A stretch of DNA of 64,000 nucleotides from Neptunomonas phycophila. GTDB lineage: Bacteria; Pseudomonadota; Gammaproteobacteria; Pseudomonadales; Balneatricaceae. The stretch is from assembly GCF_001922575.1 (NCBI RefSeq), contig NZ_MRCI01000001.1:2914001-2978000 (forward strand). The letters run 5' to 3'. Of the stretch, positions 37,368 to 46,365 are shown one piece after another. Position 1 is the first letter of the stretch; every line of letters starts with the position of its first letter. Made by a program: the position numbers and the translations under genes. The notes below the pieces were generated by a model. The model worked only from the letters and a program-made list of their open reading frames with translations. It made no database searches and was not told the origin of the DNA.

Positions 37368-38088
37368 TGCGCTCCACCTCGCATGACAGGACATAACCCT
37401 TACCACGAACGGTTTGAATCAACGATGGACGCCGGGCGTCTTCACCTAAACGCTGGCGTAACCGACTCACATGCACATCCACAAACCGATCCATGGGCAA
37501 ATTATCCCGGCCACGTGTTTGTTCGGCGATAAACTCGCGACTCAAAATATCACCCGCGCGGTCTACAAAGAGGTTCAACAAATAAAAATCAGCCCCCGTG
37601 AGCGATTGACTCTCACCTGACGGGGTCCACAAATTACGCGCGGTAGTATCCAGCTCAAAGTCAGCAAAACGTACGAACCGTAAACTTTTCACCGTTACTT
37701 CGGGTGCATGATCTATGCGCCGAAGCACAGCTCGGATCCTTGCCAACAATTCACGAGGATTAAACGGCTTAGCCAAGTAATCATCCGCCCCAAGCTCTAA
37801 CCCTACAACCCGATCCATTTCATCCGAGTTTGCAGTTAGCATGATGACAGGCAGCCGTGAAAAGCTACGCAAGTCACGGCACACATCAAAGCCATTAGCA
37901 CCAGGCAACATAATATCGAGTATAGCCAAATCGGCTTGATTCCCCGCTCGAACATGCGCCAAAAAAGCTTCTCCGGTTTCAAAGGCCGTAACAACAAACC
38001 GGTTGGTTGTAAGGTACTGCGTTAAAAGATCACGTATTTCTTGATCATCATCTACGACAAAGATTTGCTTGAGCACTTCACTGGTCAT
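37336..38088 (-). CDS. gltR: OmpR-family response regulator (GltR type)
   Basis: 250 residues. Receiver domain 1-125 with DDD at 13-15, phospho-acceptor Asp58 (LAILDIMLPGANG) and Lys in YLAKPFNP; C-terminal winged helix (FELDTTARNLWT, SREFIAEQTRG, RFVDVHVSRLRQRLGED, IQTVRGKGYVLSCEV). Partner of the overlapping kinase gene. In Pseudomonas the counterpart GltR controls glucose transport; the neighbouring gtsA promoter is a likely target here. It follows hexR by 44 bases, so hexR-gltR-gtrS may be one transcript. Confidence 0.85.
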   Translation of the reverse strand: MTSEVLKQIFVVDDDQEIRDLLTQYLTTNRFVVTAFETGEAFLAHVRAGNQADLAILDIMLPGANGFDVCRDLRSFSRLPVIMLTANSDEMDRVVGLELGADDYLAKPFNPRELLARIRAVLRRIDHAPEVTVKSLRFVRFADFELDTTARNLWTPSGESQSLTGADFYLLNLFVDRAGDILSREFIAEQTRGRDNLPMDRFVDVHVSRLRQRLGEDARRPSLIQTVRGKGYVLSCEVERSETPLFATID

Positions 38089-38132
38089 TGTTGTTATTGT
38101 GACCTCTCATATTGACTCTGCAGGCTTTAGAC

Positions 38133-38990
38133 CTACTCGTTTGGATAACGCGTATCCTTTAAACTGTCTTTTATCTTTTTTAAATGCGTATGAAAATCGA
38201 CACCGCGGCGCAAAGTAACTCCCGTAGCCAACACATCCAATGTCGTCAGCTGCACGATGCGCGAGATCATTGGCATATAAATGTCCGTATCTTCGGGCAT
38301 AGGCGTGTTCAACAATACAGTACACTCTTTCGCTAATGGCGAATTTTCTGCTGAAATACCTAATACCGCTGCGCCGTTCTGGCGAGCAATACGTGCAATA
38401 TCAACCAACTCTTTCGTCCGCCCGGTATAGGAAATAACAACAATCAAGTCTCCCGTATGAGCGGCAGCGGCTATCATTCGCATCATCAGCACATCTTCAT
38501 GTGCCGATACCGGAATATTAAACCGGAAAAACTTATGTTGCGCGTCTGTTGCCACAGGGCCTGAAGCGCCAAGCCCAAAGAAAAAAATCTGCTTAGCCTG
38601 GGTTAAATAATCAACCGCTTTAGTGATTAATGCCGCATCAACTGTTTTGCGTGAGGCATCTAATGCAGCAATAGTCGATGTAAAAATCTTATCTGTATAT
38701 TCTTCAGCTGTATCTTCTTGCTCAACGTTACGGCTGACATAAGGTGTGCCCCCCGCCAAGCTTTGCGCTAGCTGAATTTTAAAATCGGGGTAACCCACCG
38801 TATCAAAGTTTCGACAAAAGCGATTGACCGTAGGTTCGCTTACCGATGACGCTTGCGCCAACGTTGCTATACTCATGCGTGTAGCTGACTCAGGATCACG
38901 CATGATCACATCAGCCACTTTACGTTCCGATTTATTGAAATTATCTAATCGTGTGCGAATCTGATCTAACAGGTTCATACTTGATGACAT
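38133..38990 (-). CDS. hexR: HexR, repressor of hexose catabolism
   Basis: RpiR-family regulator, 285 residues: helix-turn-helix domain 1-77 ([40 protein letters not shown]) and a SIS sugar-phosphate-binding domain about 125-255 ([40 protein letters not shown]). In gammaproteobacteria HexR is released by KDPG and represses zwf, edd, eda and related genes. It is divergent from zwf with HexR-like motifs in the gap. The ATG at 38978 is an alternative start; neither has a clear ribosome site. Confidence 0.93.
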   Translation of the reverse strand: MSSSMNLLDQIRTRLDNFNKSERKVADVIMRDPESATRMSIATLAQASSVSEPTVNRFCRNFDTVGYPDFKIQLAQSLAGGTPYVSRNVEQEDTAEEYTDKIFTSTIAALDASRKTVDAALITKAVDYLTQAKQIFFFGLGASGPVATDAQHKFFRFNIPVSAHEDVLMMRMIAAAAHTGDLIVVISYTGRTKELVDIARIARQNGAAVLGISAENSPLAKECTVLLNTPMPEDTDIYMPMISRIVQLTTLDVLATGVTLRRGVDFHTHLKKIKDSLKDTRYPNE

Positions 38991-39011
38991 AGTTTAAGGA
39001 GCCCGTATGAA

Positions 39012-39028
39012 GTAGTAAGTTAACTACA
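39012..39028. promoter_or_regulatory. HexR-like operator near hexR start
   Basis: GTAGTAAGTTAACTACA; minus strand begins TGTAGTTAACTTAC. It matches the left half of the HexR-type dyad (TGTAGTT, AACTACA) closely. It lies 22 bases upstream of the hexR ATG, fitting autoregulation. Confidence 0.5.
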
Positions 39029-39151
39029 TTTTAGTCTATCTGGGTGAACAACCCCAACTTTACCCAGCTATCACCCGACATTTTCAGCCTATCTTACGAT
39101 AGATGGGACAAGTCTGCCTTTCTATTTTTTAGTAATTTAACCAAAATTTAA

Positions 39152-39180
39152 TTGTATTTGGCCGTTTTCTCGCTTACATT
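39152..39180 (+). promoter_or_regulatory. zwf promoter
   Basis: TTGTAT at 39152-39157 and TACATT at 39175-39180, spaced 17 bases. Start of transcription would be near 39187, about 36 bases before the zwf ATG. Confidence 0.65.
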
Positions 39181-39191
39181 ATTAAAAAAAT

Positions 39192-39208
39192 CGGTTAAAT
39201 AACTACAA
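39192..39208. promoter_or_regulatory. HexR-like site over the zwf start of transcription
   Basis: Minus strand TTGTAGTTATTTAACC: a strong left half (TTGTAGTT) and a degenerate right half. It covers about +5 to +21 of the predicted zwf transcript, a repressing position. Confidence 0.5.
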
Positions 39209-39222
39209 AAGAGGCTCCGGCG

Positions 39223-40698
39223 ATGGTTTCCCATGACATTCCTAGTGATATTGTCATTTTTGGTGCGCTTGGTGATTTAGCACAGCGAAAGCTAATCCCT
39301 TCTCTATACCACCTTGAAAATGCAGGGCTTCTCTGCAAGGAATCACGCATTATTGGCGTAGCCCGTACCGACATGGATACAGCAGGCTTTCGCGAACAAT
39401 GCAAAAGCAGCTTAGCCACTTTTGTGAAAGCCGAAGAGCTAGACCCTACCAATCAAGATATTTTCCTCGATAAGCTGGTGTACAGCCAAGTCGACTTTGG
39501 CACTACAGAGCAATATCAAGGACTGAAATCAACGCTCGATGAGCAACTCGAACGTACTCGCATTTTCTACTTTGCAACAGCCGCTTCATTGTATGGCACC
39601 ATTTGCAAAAACCTGACCGAGACCGATTGCATTGAAGAAAGCTCACGAGTGGTATTAGAAAAACCAATTGGGCACGACCACGACTCATCTAATCAGATCA
39701 ACGATGAAGTCGCCAAATACTTCGAAGAATCTCAAATTTACCGTATCGATCACTACCTTGGTAAAGAAACCGTACAAAACTTGATTGCACTGCGCTTTGC
39801 CAACCCCATCTTTGGCGCCCAGTGGAACCAAAATCAGATTTCTCATGTAGAAATCACGGTAGCCGAAAAAGTCGGCATTGAAGGCCGCTGGGGTTATTTT
39901 GACAAAGCCGGCCAAATGCGTGACATGGTGCAAAACCACTTATTACAGCTACTTTGCCTTACAGCGATGGACCCTCCTGGGGATCTCACTGCGGATATGA
40001 TTCGCGACGAAAAAGTTAAAGTGCTTAAGCTCATGAAGCCCATCACAGGCAGCATGCATAACGACCATGTCGTCCGTGGACGCTACACAAAGGGCATGAT
40101 CGACGGCAAGGAAGTGCCAGGCTACATGGAAGAAGAAGGCGCCAACCCAACAAGTAATACCGAAACATTTGTTTCGCTCAAAGTTGAGATAAAAAGCTGG
40201 CGCTGGGCCGGAGTTCCTTTTTACTTGCGCACAGGCAAACGCCTACCGGAAAAAGTTTCTCAGATTACGATCCACTTTAAAAAGCAAGCGCACTATATCT
40301 TTGATGAGAGCCAGCGCCACCTCGCACACAACAAGCTCATCATCCGCCTGCAGCCAGAAGAAGGGATTTCGCTTCAAATCCTCAACAAAGACCAAGGTCT
40401 TGGACAAGGCATGCGCCTACGAGCAGGCCCTCTGAAGTTAAACTTTTCAGAGACCTTTGAAAAAGCGCGGATACCTGATGCTTACGAGCGCCTTTTACTC
40501 GAAGTTATCCAAGGTAATCAGTACCTGTTTGTCCGCCGTGACGAGATCGAATACGCCTGGAAGTGGTGTGACCAATTGCTTGAACATTGGGACAAAGAAA
40601 ACACCCCGCCTTTACCTTACGCCGCGGGCAGCTGGGGGCCAAAAGCCTCAGATTTAATGGTCATGAAAGATGGCAGGAGCTGGCATGAAGATCAGTGA
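39223..40698 (+). CDS. zwf: Glucose-6-phosphate dehydrogenase
   Basis: Oxidises glucose-6-phosphate to 6-phosphogluconolactone with NAD(P)+. 491 residues, same as E. coli. The coenzyme loop is [10 protein letters not shown] at 14-23, with the substrate motif RIDHYLGKE at about 174-182 including the catalytic His. [16 protein letters not shown] is also conserved. Ribosome site GAGG is 8 bases before the ATG. First gene of zwf-pgl-eda, overlapping pgl by 14 bases. Confidence 0.97.
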   Translation: MVSHDIPSDIVIFGALGDLAQRKLIPSLYHLENAGLLCKESRIIGVARTDMDTAGFREQCKSSLATFVKAEELDPTNQDIFLDKLVYSQVDFGTTEQYQGLKSTLDEQLERTRIFYFATAASLYGTICKNLTETDCIEESSRVVLEKPIGHDHDSSNQINDEVAKYFEESQIYRIDHYLGKETVQNLIALRFANPIFGAQWNQNQISHVEITVAEKVGIEGRWGYFDKAGQMRDMVQNHLLQLLCLTAMDPPGDLTADMIRDEKVKVLKLMKPITGSMHNDHVVRGRYTKGMIDGKEVPGYMEEEGANPTSNTETFVSLKVEIKSWRWAGVPFYLRTGKRLPEKVSQITIHFKKQAHYIFDESQRHLAHNKLIIRLQPEEGISLQILNKDQGLGQGMRLRAGPLKLNFSETFEKARIPDAYERLLLEVIQGNQYLFVRRDEIEYAWKWCDQLLEHWDKENTPPLPYAAGSWGPKASDLMVMKDGRSWHEDQ

Positions 40699-41395
40699 TC
40701 TCAAACTACCTGAACACGTTTCAGTTAAATCTTTTGATTCCCGTATTGCATTAACGAATGCACTCACTGAATCAATTAGCCAACAACTGAATGCAGCTGT
40801 TTCCGCCAAGGGTACAGCGTCACTGGCTGTCTCTGGTGGATCTACACCGGTACCGCTTTTCCAAGCCCTGAGCAAACAGGATCTGCCATGGACACACATC
40901 ATCACAACGTTAGTCGATGATCGCTGGGTAGCTCCTGAACATAAGGACAGCAACGAGGCACTAGTACGCACTCACTTGTTACAAAACAAAGCTGCACAGG
41001 CCCCTTTTATTGGCTTATGGCAAGCAAATGCCCCCGCGTCAGCAGCGGCCGCTCACGTCAACACTAAACTGAGCGCAATTGAAGGCCCATTAACAACGGT
41101 AATACTAGGCATGGGCAATGACGGACATACGGCGTCGTTATTTCCATGTTCTACGCAATTACCCCTTGCTTTTAATAGCGATCGAGACTGCGAAGCTGTT
41201 AAGCCTACAACAGCGCCGCATTCACGCATGACGTTAACGCCCAAACGTCTTTTTAATAGCGAGCAGCGCATTCTGCATATCTGCGGCGAAGACAAACTAG
41301 ACACATTGGCTAAGGCCATAGAAATAGACGATCCCAACACGATGCCGATCGGCCTTTTCTTACGACAGCCTATTACCATTTACTGGGCTCCTTGA
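40685..41395 (+). CDS. pgl: 6-Phosphogluconolactonase
   Basis: Hydrolyses 6-phosphogluconolactone to 6-phosphogluconate. 236 residues, DevB/SOL type. Motifs: [13 protein letters not shown] near residue 43, [18 protein letters not shown] near 75 and [14 protein letters not shown] near 143. Start at 40685 is preferred to 40670 because AGGAG lies five bases upstream; this gives a 14-base overlap with zwf, so translation is probably coupled. Confidence 0.94.
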   Translation: MKISDLKLPEHVSVKSFDSRIALTNALTESISQQLNAAVSAKGTASLAVSGGSTPVPLFQALSKQDLPWTHIITTLVDDRWVAPEHKDSNEALVRTHLLQNKAAQAPFIGLWQANAPASAAAAHVNTKLSAIEGPLTTVILGMGNDGHTASLFPCSTQLPLAFNSDRDCEAVKPTTAPHSRMTLTPKRLFNSEQRILHICGEDKLDTLAKAIEIDDPNTMPIGLFLRQPITIYWAP

Positions 41396-41424
41396 GCCAG
41401 TGTCTATATAACAGGATAAAAACG

Positions 41425-42069
41425 ATGACACAGAACGAACACACTGCAAAGATAGACACCGTTACGGCACTCGCGCCAATAATCCCTGTCATTACCATTG
41501 ACCGTTTGGAAGACGCTATTCCAATGGCAGAGGCATTAGTAGAAGGCGGGTTGCCTGTCCTAGAAATTACACTGCGTACAGCTAATGCATTAGCTGCCAT
41601 TGAAGCAATCGCAAAAGCAGTACCAGGGGCATATGTTGGCGCAGGCACCGTTCTAAACCCTGAAGACTACCGCCGCTCTGTTGATGCGGGTAGTAAGTTC
41701 ATCGTTAGCCCAGGCGCGACCGCCGAGTTACTCGACTTTGGCATGGAAAGCGACATTCCTTTATTGCCAGGTGTTCAGACCGTATCTGAAATGATGGAAG
41801 GCATTAAGCGTGGCTACAAACGCTTTAAGTTCTTCCCCGCTGAAGCATCTGGCGGTGTTACCACTTTGAAATCGTATCATGGCCCCTTTGACGACATTCG
41901 ATTCTGCCCAACAGGCGGGATCCGCGCAAACACGGCCAAAGACTACCTCGCTCTACCGAACGTTATGTGCGTCGGTGGAACTTGGTTGACGCCTGCAGAC
42001 CTCGTAACGGCTCACGACTGGTCTGCGGTCACCCGCCTTGCTCAGCAATCCCTCCAACTATTGCGTTGA
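41425..42069 (+). CDS. eda: KDPG aldolase (also 4-hydroxy-2-oxoglutarate aldolase)
   Basis: Splits 2-keto-3-deoxy-6-phosphogluconate into pyruvate and glyceraldehyde-3-phosphate, the key Entner-Doudoroff step. 214 residues, E. coli 213. Schiff-base Lys135 in KRFKFFPAEASGG, catalytic Glu48 in LEITLRT, and GVQTVSEMMEG. Start at 41425 has AGGA eight bases upstream; the ATG at 41392 would overlap pgl. A strong terminator follows. Confidence 0.96.
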   Translation: MTQNEHTAKIDTVTALAPIIPVITIDRLEDAIPMAEALVEGGLPVLEITLRTANALAAIEAIAKAVPGAYVGAGTVLNPEDYRRSVDAGSKFIVSPGATAELLDFGMESDIPLLPGVQTVSEMMEGIKRGYKRFKFFPAEASGGVTTLKSYHGPFDDIRFCPTGGIRANTAKDYLALPNVMCVGGTWLTPADLVTAHDWSAVTRLAQQSLQLLR

Positions 42070-42112
42070 GCGAGGCACCCTATTCCCATTGCCTGAAAAC
42101 AAGGGACGGTTA

Positions 42113-42138
42113 GCCCGCTGAAAAGCGGGCATTTTTTT
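42113..42138 (+). terminator. Terminator of the zwf-pgl-eda operon
   Basis: GCCCGCT (42113-42119), loop GAAA, AGCGGGC (42124-42130), then A and seven T. Confidence 0.95.
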
Positions 42139-42306
42139 CTCCCTTTTTTATCATGCATTAACAATTGTCATACGTTGAGCAAAAAAATAGTGAATACTAT
42201 TCTTGCCGTGACAGTTACTGAAAAACGGACAAGAACTAAGCACTAACAGAACACATAAAAGCAACTGGGCAGTATACGCAAAAGTAAAAACAACAGGATT
42301 TATACT

Positions 42307-43986
42307 ATGCCAACCACTTCTAACACTCCAAATTCCATGCTGCCAGCTTGGCAATCCTTACTTGGCCGCCGCCAAAAGGCAAAAGACACCCCGTTACGTG
42401 CACTCTTTGAGCAGGACCCAGAACGTTTTCAGAAGTACTCCCTGAAAGTTCAGAACATTTTATTAGATTACTCAAAGAACCCAATCGATGATGACACGCT
42501 AGCTGATCTCATCAAACTCGCTCACGAAGTCGGTTTAGAAGACTGGCGCGATCGCATGTTTCGTGGTGACAAGATCAACCCAACAGAAAATCGAGCGGTA
42601 CTTCATACTGCGTTACGTAACCGCAGCAACACTCCCGTTATTGTTGACGGCGTTAACGTCATGGAGTCGGTTAACAATGAACTTAAGCGCATGCGCCAAT
42701 TTGTTAATGCCGTGCGCAAAGGGCATTGGCGCGGGCACTCAGGCAAAAAAATTACCGATGTTGTTAACATCGGTGTAGGCGGTTCGGATTTAGGCCCGCG
42801 CATGGTTACACAAGCGCTTAAGCCTCAAGCCGATGACCGGATCAGCGTTCATTTCATCTCAAACGTTGACGGCGTAGAAATCGCTGAAACATTACGCTCT
42901 CTGAACCCGGAGCGTGTATTGTTTGTGGTTGCTTCTAAAACCTTTACCACCAGCGAAACCATGACAAACGCTGAAACAGCGCGCAACTGGCTCATGGCTT
43001 CTGCTTTTGATCACGAAGCCGTTGCCAAACACTTTGTCGCTGTGTCTTCAAACCAAAAAGCCGTTAAAGCGTTTGGTATCGACGGTAAGAATATCTTTAA
43101 CATGTGGGACTGGGTTGGCGGCCGTTTTTCGTTATGGTCTGCTATCGGTTTACCCATCGCCCTAAAAATAGGTTTTAAAGGGTTTGAAGAAATGCTCACA
43201 GGGGCTCACGAAATGGATTTACATTTCAGAGACCAGCCTTTTGAAAAAAATGCCCCTGTACTGCTAGCCTTGACTACTCTGTGGAACAGCACCTTCTTAG
43301 GTTGTCAGACGCAAGCTATTTTGCCGTACGATTGGCCGCTACAACGCTTTGCCGCCTACCTACAGCAAGCAGAGATGGAAAGTAACGGCAAATCTGTCGA
43401 CCGCGAAGGCAACCAAGTCCCCTATGCAACAGGTTCGATTATTTGGGGGCAACTCGGTATAGATGGACAACATGCCTTCTATCAGTATCTACACCAAGGC
43501 AACACCATTGTGCCCGCTGACTTTATCGGCTCTGTTGCTAGCTCTACGCCCGTGTTAGGCCATCATGATAAGTTAATGTCTAACTTCTTTGCACAAACAG
43601 AAGCCCTAATGAACGGCATCACAGCAGAAGAAGTACGCGCCGACTTAGAAGCTCAAGGCTTACCTGAAGAGCAAATTAAAAAGCTAATCCCTCACAAGGT
43701 ACACCCTGGCAACCGTCCAACAAACACCATATTGTTGGATGAGCTAGATCCTCACTCATTGGGAGCCTTGATCGCCTTATACGAACACAAACTGTTTGTA
43801 TTAGGAATCATCTGGGACATTTGCTCATTTGACCAGTGGGGCGTGGAATTGGGTAAAACCCTCGCCAAAGGCATACTGCCTGAACTACAAAACAGCAAGG
43901 TTAGCGAGCATCACGATGGCTCAACGCGCAATTTGATTCATTATTACATTGATCAACGCAAAGCCATGCTTAATGAAAGTGAGTAA
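42307..43986 (+). CDS. pgi: Glucose-6-phosphate isomerase
   Basis: Interconverts glucose-6-phosphate and fructose-6-phosphate; in an Entner-Doudoroff cell it lets triose phosphates be recycled. 559 residues (E. coli 549). Motifs: NIGVGGSDLGPRM near residue 155, VVASKTFTTSETMTN near 206, MWDWVGGRFSLWSAIGLP near 262, AEMESNGKSVD with the catalytic region near 358, and HPGNRPTNTILLDEL near 466. A separate promoter is expected in the 237-base gap after the eda terminator, which also holds a short dyad AATAGT/ACTATT at 42186-42201; I could not place a clear promoter. Confidence 0.97.
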   Translation: MPTTSNTPNSMLPAWQSLLGRRQKAKDTPLRALFEQDPERFQKYSLKVQNILLDYSKNPIDDDTLADLIKLAHEVGLEDWRDRMFRGDKINPTENRAVLHTALRNRSNTPVIVDGVNVMESVNNELKRMRQFVNAVRKGHWRGHSGKKITDVVNIGVGGSDLGPRMVTQALKPQADDRISVHFISNVDGVEIAETLRSLNPERVLFVVASKTFTTSETMTNAETARNWLMASAFDHEAVAKHFVAVSSNQKAVKAFGIDGKNIFNMWDWVGGRFSLWSAIGLPIALKIGFKGFEEMLTGAHEMDLHFRDQPFEKNAPVLLALTTLWNSTFLGCQTQAILPYDWPLQRFAAYLQQAEMESNGKSVDREGNQVPYATGSIIWGQLGIDGQHAFYQYLHQGNTIVPADFIGSVASSTPVLGHHDKLMSNFFAQTEALMNGITAEEVRADLEAQGLPEEQIKKLIPHKVHPGNRPTNTILLDELDPHSLGALIALYEHKLFVLGIIWDICSFDQWGVELGKTLAKGILPELQNSKVSEHHDGSTRNLIHYYIDQRKAMLNESE

Positions 43987-43988
43987 TT

Positions 43989-44456
43989 ATGCAGTTTAAA
44001 ACAAGCGTCATGCCTAAAAAAAAGCGCATTGCTTTGATTGCGCATGACAACATGAAACAAGAGCTGATGGAGTGGTCTTTACTACATCGCCATCAGCTTG
44101 AAAATCATGAGCTGTTTGCAACGGGCACCACGGGACACATGCTTGAAACTGAGCTGAGTATCCCCATTACCAAGCTGATCAGCGGCCCATTGGGCGGTGA
44201 CCAGCAAATTGGGGCCATGCTTCCTGAGAAGAAAATTGATTTGATTATCTTTTTTTGGGACCCATTCGAGCCAATGCCCCACGACCCCGATGTCAAAGCA
44301 TTACTGCGTGTGGCAGCAGTCTGGAACGTTGCTGTAGCCTGCAACCGCAGCTCAGCCGACTTTCTACTGTCTTCGCCATTGATGTCAGCCGAACACAGCT
44401 ACCGGATCCCTGATTACGATAGCTATCTTGCTGAGCGATTAAAAAAGCCGTCTTAG
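43989..44456 (+). CDS. mgsA: Methylglyoxal synthase
   Basis: Converts dihydroxyacetone phosphate to methylglyoxal and phosphate. 155 residues, full length against 152 in E. coli. Catalytic Asp71 in SGPLGGDQQIGAM; FATGTTGHMLE near residue 43 and IFFWDPFEPMPHDPDVKALL near 85 are strongly conserved. It starts 2 bases after the pgi stop, so it is almost certainly cotranscribed and coupled; this gives the sugar-phosphate block an overflow valve. The terminator begins inside its last codons. Confidence 0.96.
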   Translation: MQFKTSVMPKKKRIALIAHDNMKQELMEWSLLHRHQLENHELFATGTTGHMLETELSIPITKLISGPLGGDQQIGAMLPEKKIDLIIFFWDPFEPMPHDPDVKALLRVAAVWNVAVACNRSSADFLLSSPLMSAEHSYRIPDYDSYLAERLKKPS

Positions 44457-44469
44457 GACGGCTTTTTTT
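44441..44469. terminator. Bidirectional terminator overlapping the mgsA stop
   Basis: Six A then GCCGTC (44441-44452), loop TTAG holding the stop codon, GACGGC and seven T (44457-44469). Serves mgsA and probably the convergent mutarotase gene. Confidence 0.93.
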
Positions 44470-44504
44470 GGTGTTTAACTAAAGCACAGCACTGGCGCTT
44501 TTTA

Positions 44505-45392
44505 TTATGAAAGACTTTGTACCGAAATAGTTGTTTCAAGTGACACCTTACCCTGCGGCGCTAACACCATGTCATCATATTGGCGTGTTTTCGCCGCCTC
44601 AATGCACAAATAGCCATCCACTTGGTCCAATCCGATATCAGGAACGTCTTCGGCACCCGCCCCCGCATTCCACACAACAGTTGATTGGCTATTCTTCTTG
44701 CTGATTTTAAGCACTCGCTGCCACTCCACATCCTTTAAATACACATCAGCCGTACTGTGATAAATACGATCGATCGCTTCATTAACCGTAATATCACCGC
44801 TTTGAGTAAATACAGAAAAGTCATGGTTCTTATCAGCATATTCAGCACCGTCGAGGCCTGACACTGAAATCGACGCGCGTGAAGAGATTGCCAGATATGA
44901 ATGTAACGCTTGCGTGACGCGCACGTCAGCTTCACCCACATTATGAGTAGTCAGTTTAAAGGTCACAGCCGAGTCTACTACTTTGATCGAGAAAGCCGGG
45001 TCTAAATTAGTCCAAATAGGCCCTACCGGTTTAAGCAACCACTCTCCACCATGCGCATTATAACTTTCAGAGTTAACTTCCCATTCGACCGTACGTGCAA
45101 CACCATGAAAAGGCTCTCCAGCATTTTCTTCTAGCGGCTCAGCAAACCAAGGCCAGCATAGCGGCACTCCGCCTCGAACGGCCTTAGGAAAGGGAGCGGG
45201 CTTAGTGGTTGTCCACAGTACAGGGTATTGCCCTGCAGGCTGAAACCACAAAACCTGAGCACCATGCAGAGAGATAGCCAAATCGCCCCACGCTTGGCGC
45301 ACTATACGTAAAGGAAACCCCTGCCACTCAATCGAGTGTACTCCCTGATCTAACTGAGAGATCAGATCCGCTAATGATGTCGCATTATCCAT
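44505..45392 (-). CDS. D-hexose-6-phosphate mutarotase (YeaD family)
   Basis: Aldose-1-epimerase-like enzyme that interconverts anomers of hexose-6-phosphates. 295 residues. Landmarks: GAQVLWFQPAG near residue 37, KAVRGGVPLCWPWF near 64, and FHGVARTVEWEV near 94 with a catalytic His. LHSYLAIS near residue 168 and GYLCIEAAKT near the end complete the pattern. Start at 45392 lies one base after the glk stop with GAGGTG upstream; the ATG at 45413 lacks a ribosome site. It makes biochemical sense after glucokinase and before Zwf. Confidence 0.92.
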   Translation of the reverse strand: MDNATSLADLISQLDQGVHSIEWQGFPLRIVRQAWGDLAISLHGAQVLWFQPAGQYPVLWTTTKPAPFPKAVRGGVPLCWPWFAEPLEENAGEPFHGVARTVEWEVNSESYNAHGGEWLLKPVGPIWTNLDPAFSIKVVDSAVTFKLTTHNVGEADVRVTQALHSYLAISSRASISVSGLDGAEYADKNHDFSVFTQSGDITVNEAIDRIYHSTADVYLKDVEWQRVLKISKKNSQSTVVWNAGAGAEDVPDIGLDQVDGYLCIEAAKTRQYDDMVLAPQGKVSLETTISVQSLS

Positions 45393-45393
45393 A

Positions 45394-46365
45394 TTACCCA
45401 GCCACCTCTTCATTGAAGAGCGCTGCAGCAGCTCCTACCAAACCGGGCTGTTCAGCTACGCACAACCAAACAGGAATCGATTCCATATAGCCAACGAAAC
45501 GCCCTTTTGCTTCAAAAGCCTCACGAAACGAACTTTGTAAAAAGAACTCTCGCACTCGCGGCAGGATACCACCACACAGGTAGACCCCGCCACGGGCACC
45601 GAGTGTTAATACATTATCGCCAGCCACAGTACCTAAGATACGGCAAAAACGATCTAGCGCTTCGACAGCACGCGGATCTGTCGCATTTAAAGCGGCCTCA
45701 ACCACCTCTGATGGGTGAGTAAACTGCGGCTCAAAACGGGTATGCTCAGCTAAAGCCTCATAGAGATTGACTAATCCCTGCCCGCACAAAAGCCGCTCGA
45801 CAGACACACGGCCAAAGCGACTGTGCAAATGACGCCAAATAATGACATCTAACTCATCAATCGGTGCAAAATTAATATGCCCGCCTTCCGACGCGAGCGG
45901 GATCCAGTCATCATTAGCTTTAATCAAGCCGGACACGCCCAACCCAGTGCCCGGGCCAATGACTAAACGCGCCATGTCGGTTAAGCCTTCTCCACCACCG
46001 AACTGTATTTTTTCTTCCGGTTTTAGGTTTAGCATTCCAAGGGCCATCGCCGTAAAGTCATTGACGATTTTAAGGCTAGTTAGCCCTAAGGCTTCTTTTA
46101 ACGAACGACGTGTAAAACACCATGGGTTGTTTGTCAGACGGATCTCTTCTTGCTGGACAGGGCAGGCAAACGCTAGGCAAGCCTGTTCAACACCTTTTAT
46201 ACCCACCTGATCAAAGTAGGCTTGGCATGCAAACTCTATATTTTCGTAATCGGCGCACTTCAGTGTAACGATTTCAGTCAATTCGGTAGAGCCGGGTTTG
46301 ACCAGCGCAAAGCGGGCATTGGTACCACCAATATCTCCGACTAGCGCCATCACCGTCTGGATCAT
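45394..46365 (-). CDS. glk: Glucokinase
   Basis: Phosphorylates cytoplasmic glucose from the Gts transporter. 323 residues (E. coli 321), bacterial Glk family rather than ROK. ATP-binding [10 protein letters not shown] at 10-19, substrate motif [14 protein letters not shown] near 98, [13 protein letters not shown] near 137, [10 protein letters not shown] near 158 and [13 protein letters not shown] near 270. Its ATG overlaps the edd stop by 4 bases (ATGA), indicating coupling. Confidence 0.96.
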   Translation of the reverse strand: MIQTVMALVGDIGGTNARFALVKPGSTELTEIVTLKCADYENIEFACQAYFDQVGIKGVEQACLAFACPVQQEEIRLTNNPWCFTRRSLKEALGLTSLKIVNDFTAMALGMLNLKPEEKIQFGGGEGLTDMARLVIGPGTGLGVSGLIKANDDWIPLASEGGHINFAPIDELDVIIWRHLHSRFGRVSVERLLCGQGLVNLYEALAEHTRFEPQFTHPSEVVEAALNATDPRAVEALDRFCRILGTVAGDNVLTLGARGGVYLCGGILPRVREFFLQSSFREAFEAKGRFVGYMESIPVWLCVAEQPGLVGAAAALFNEEVAG

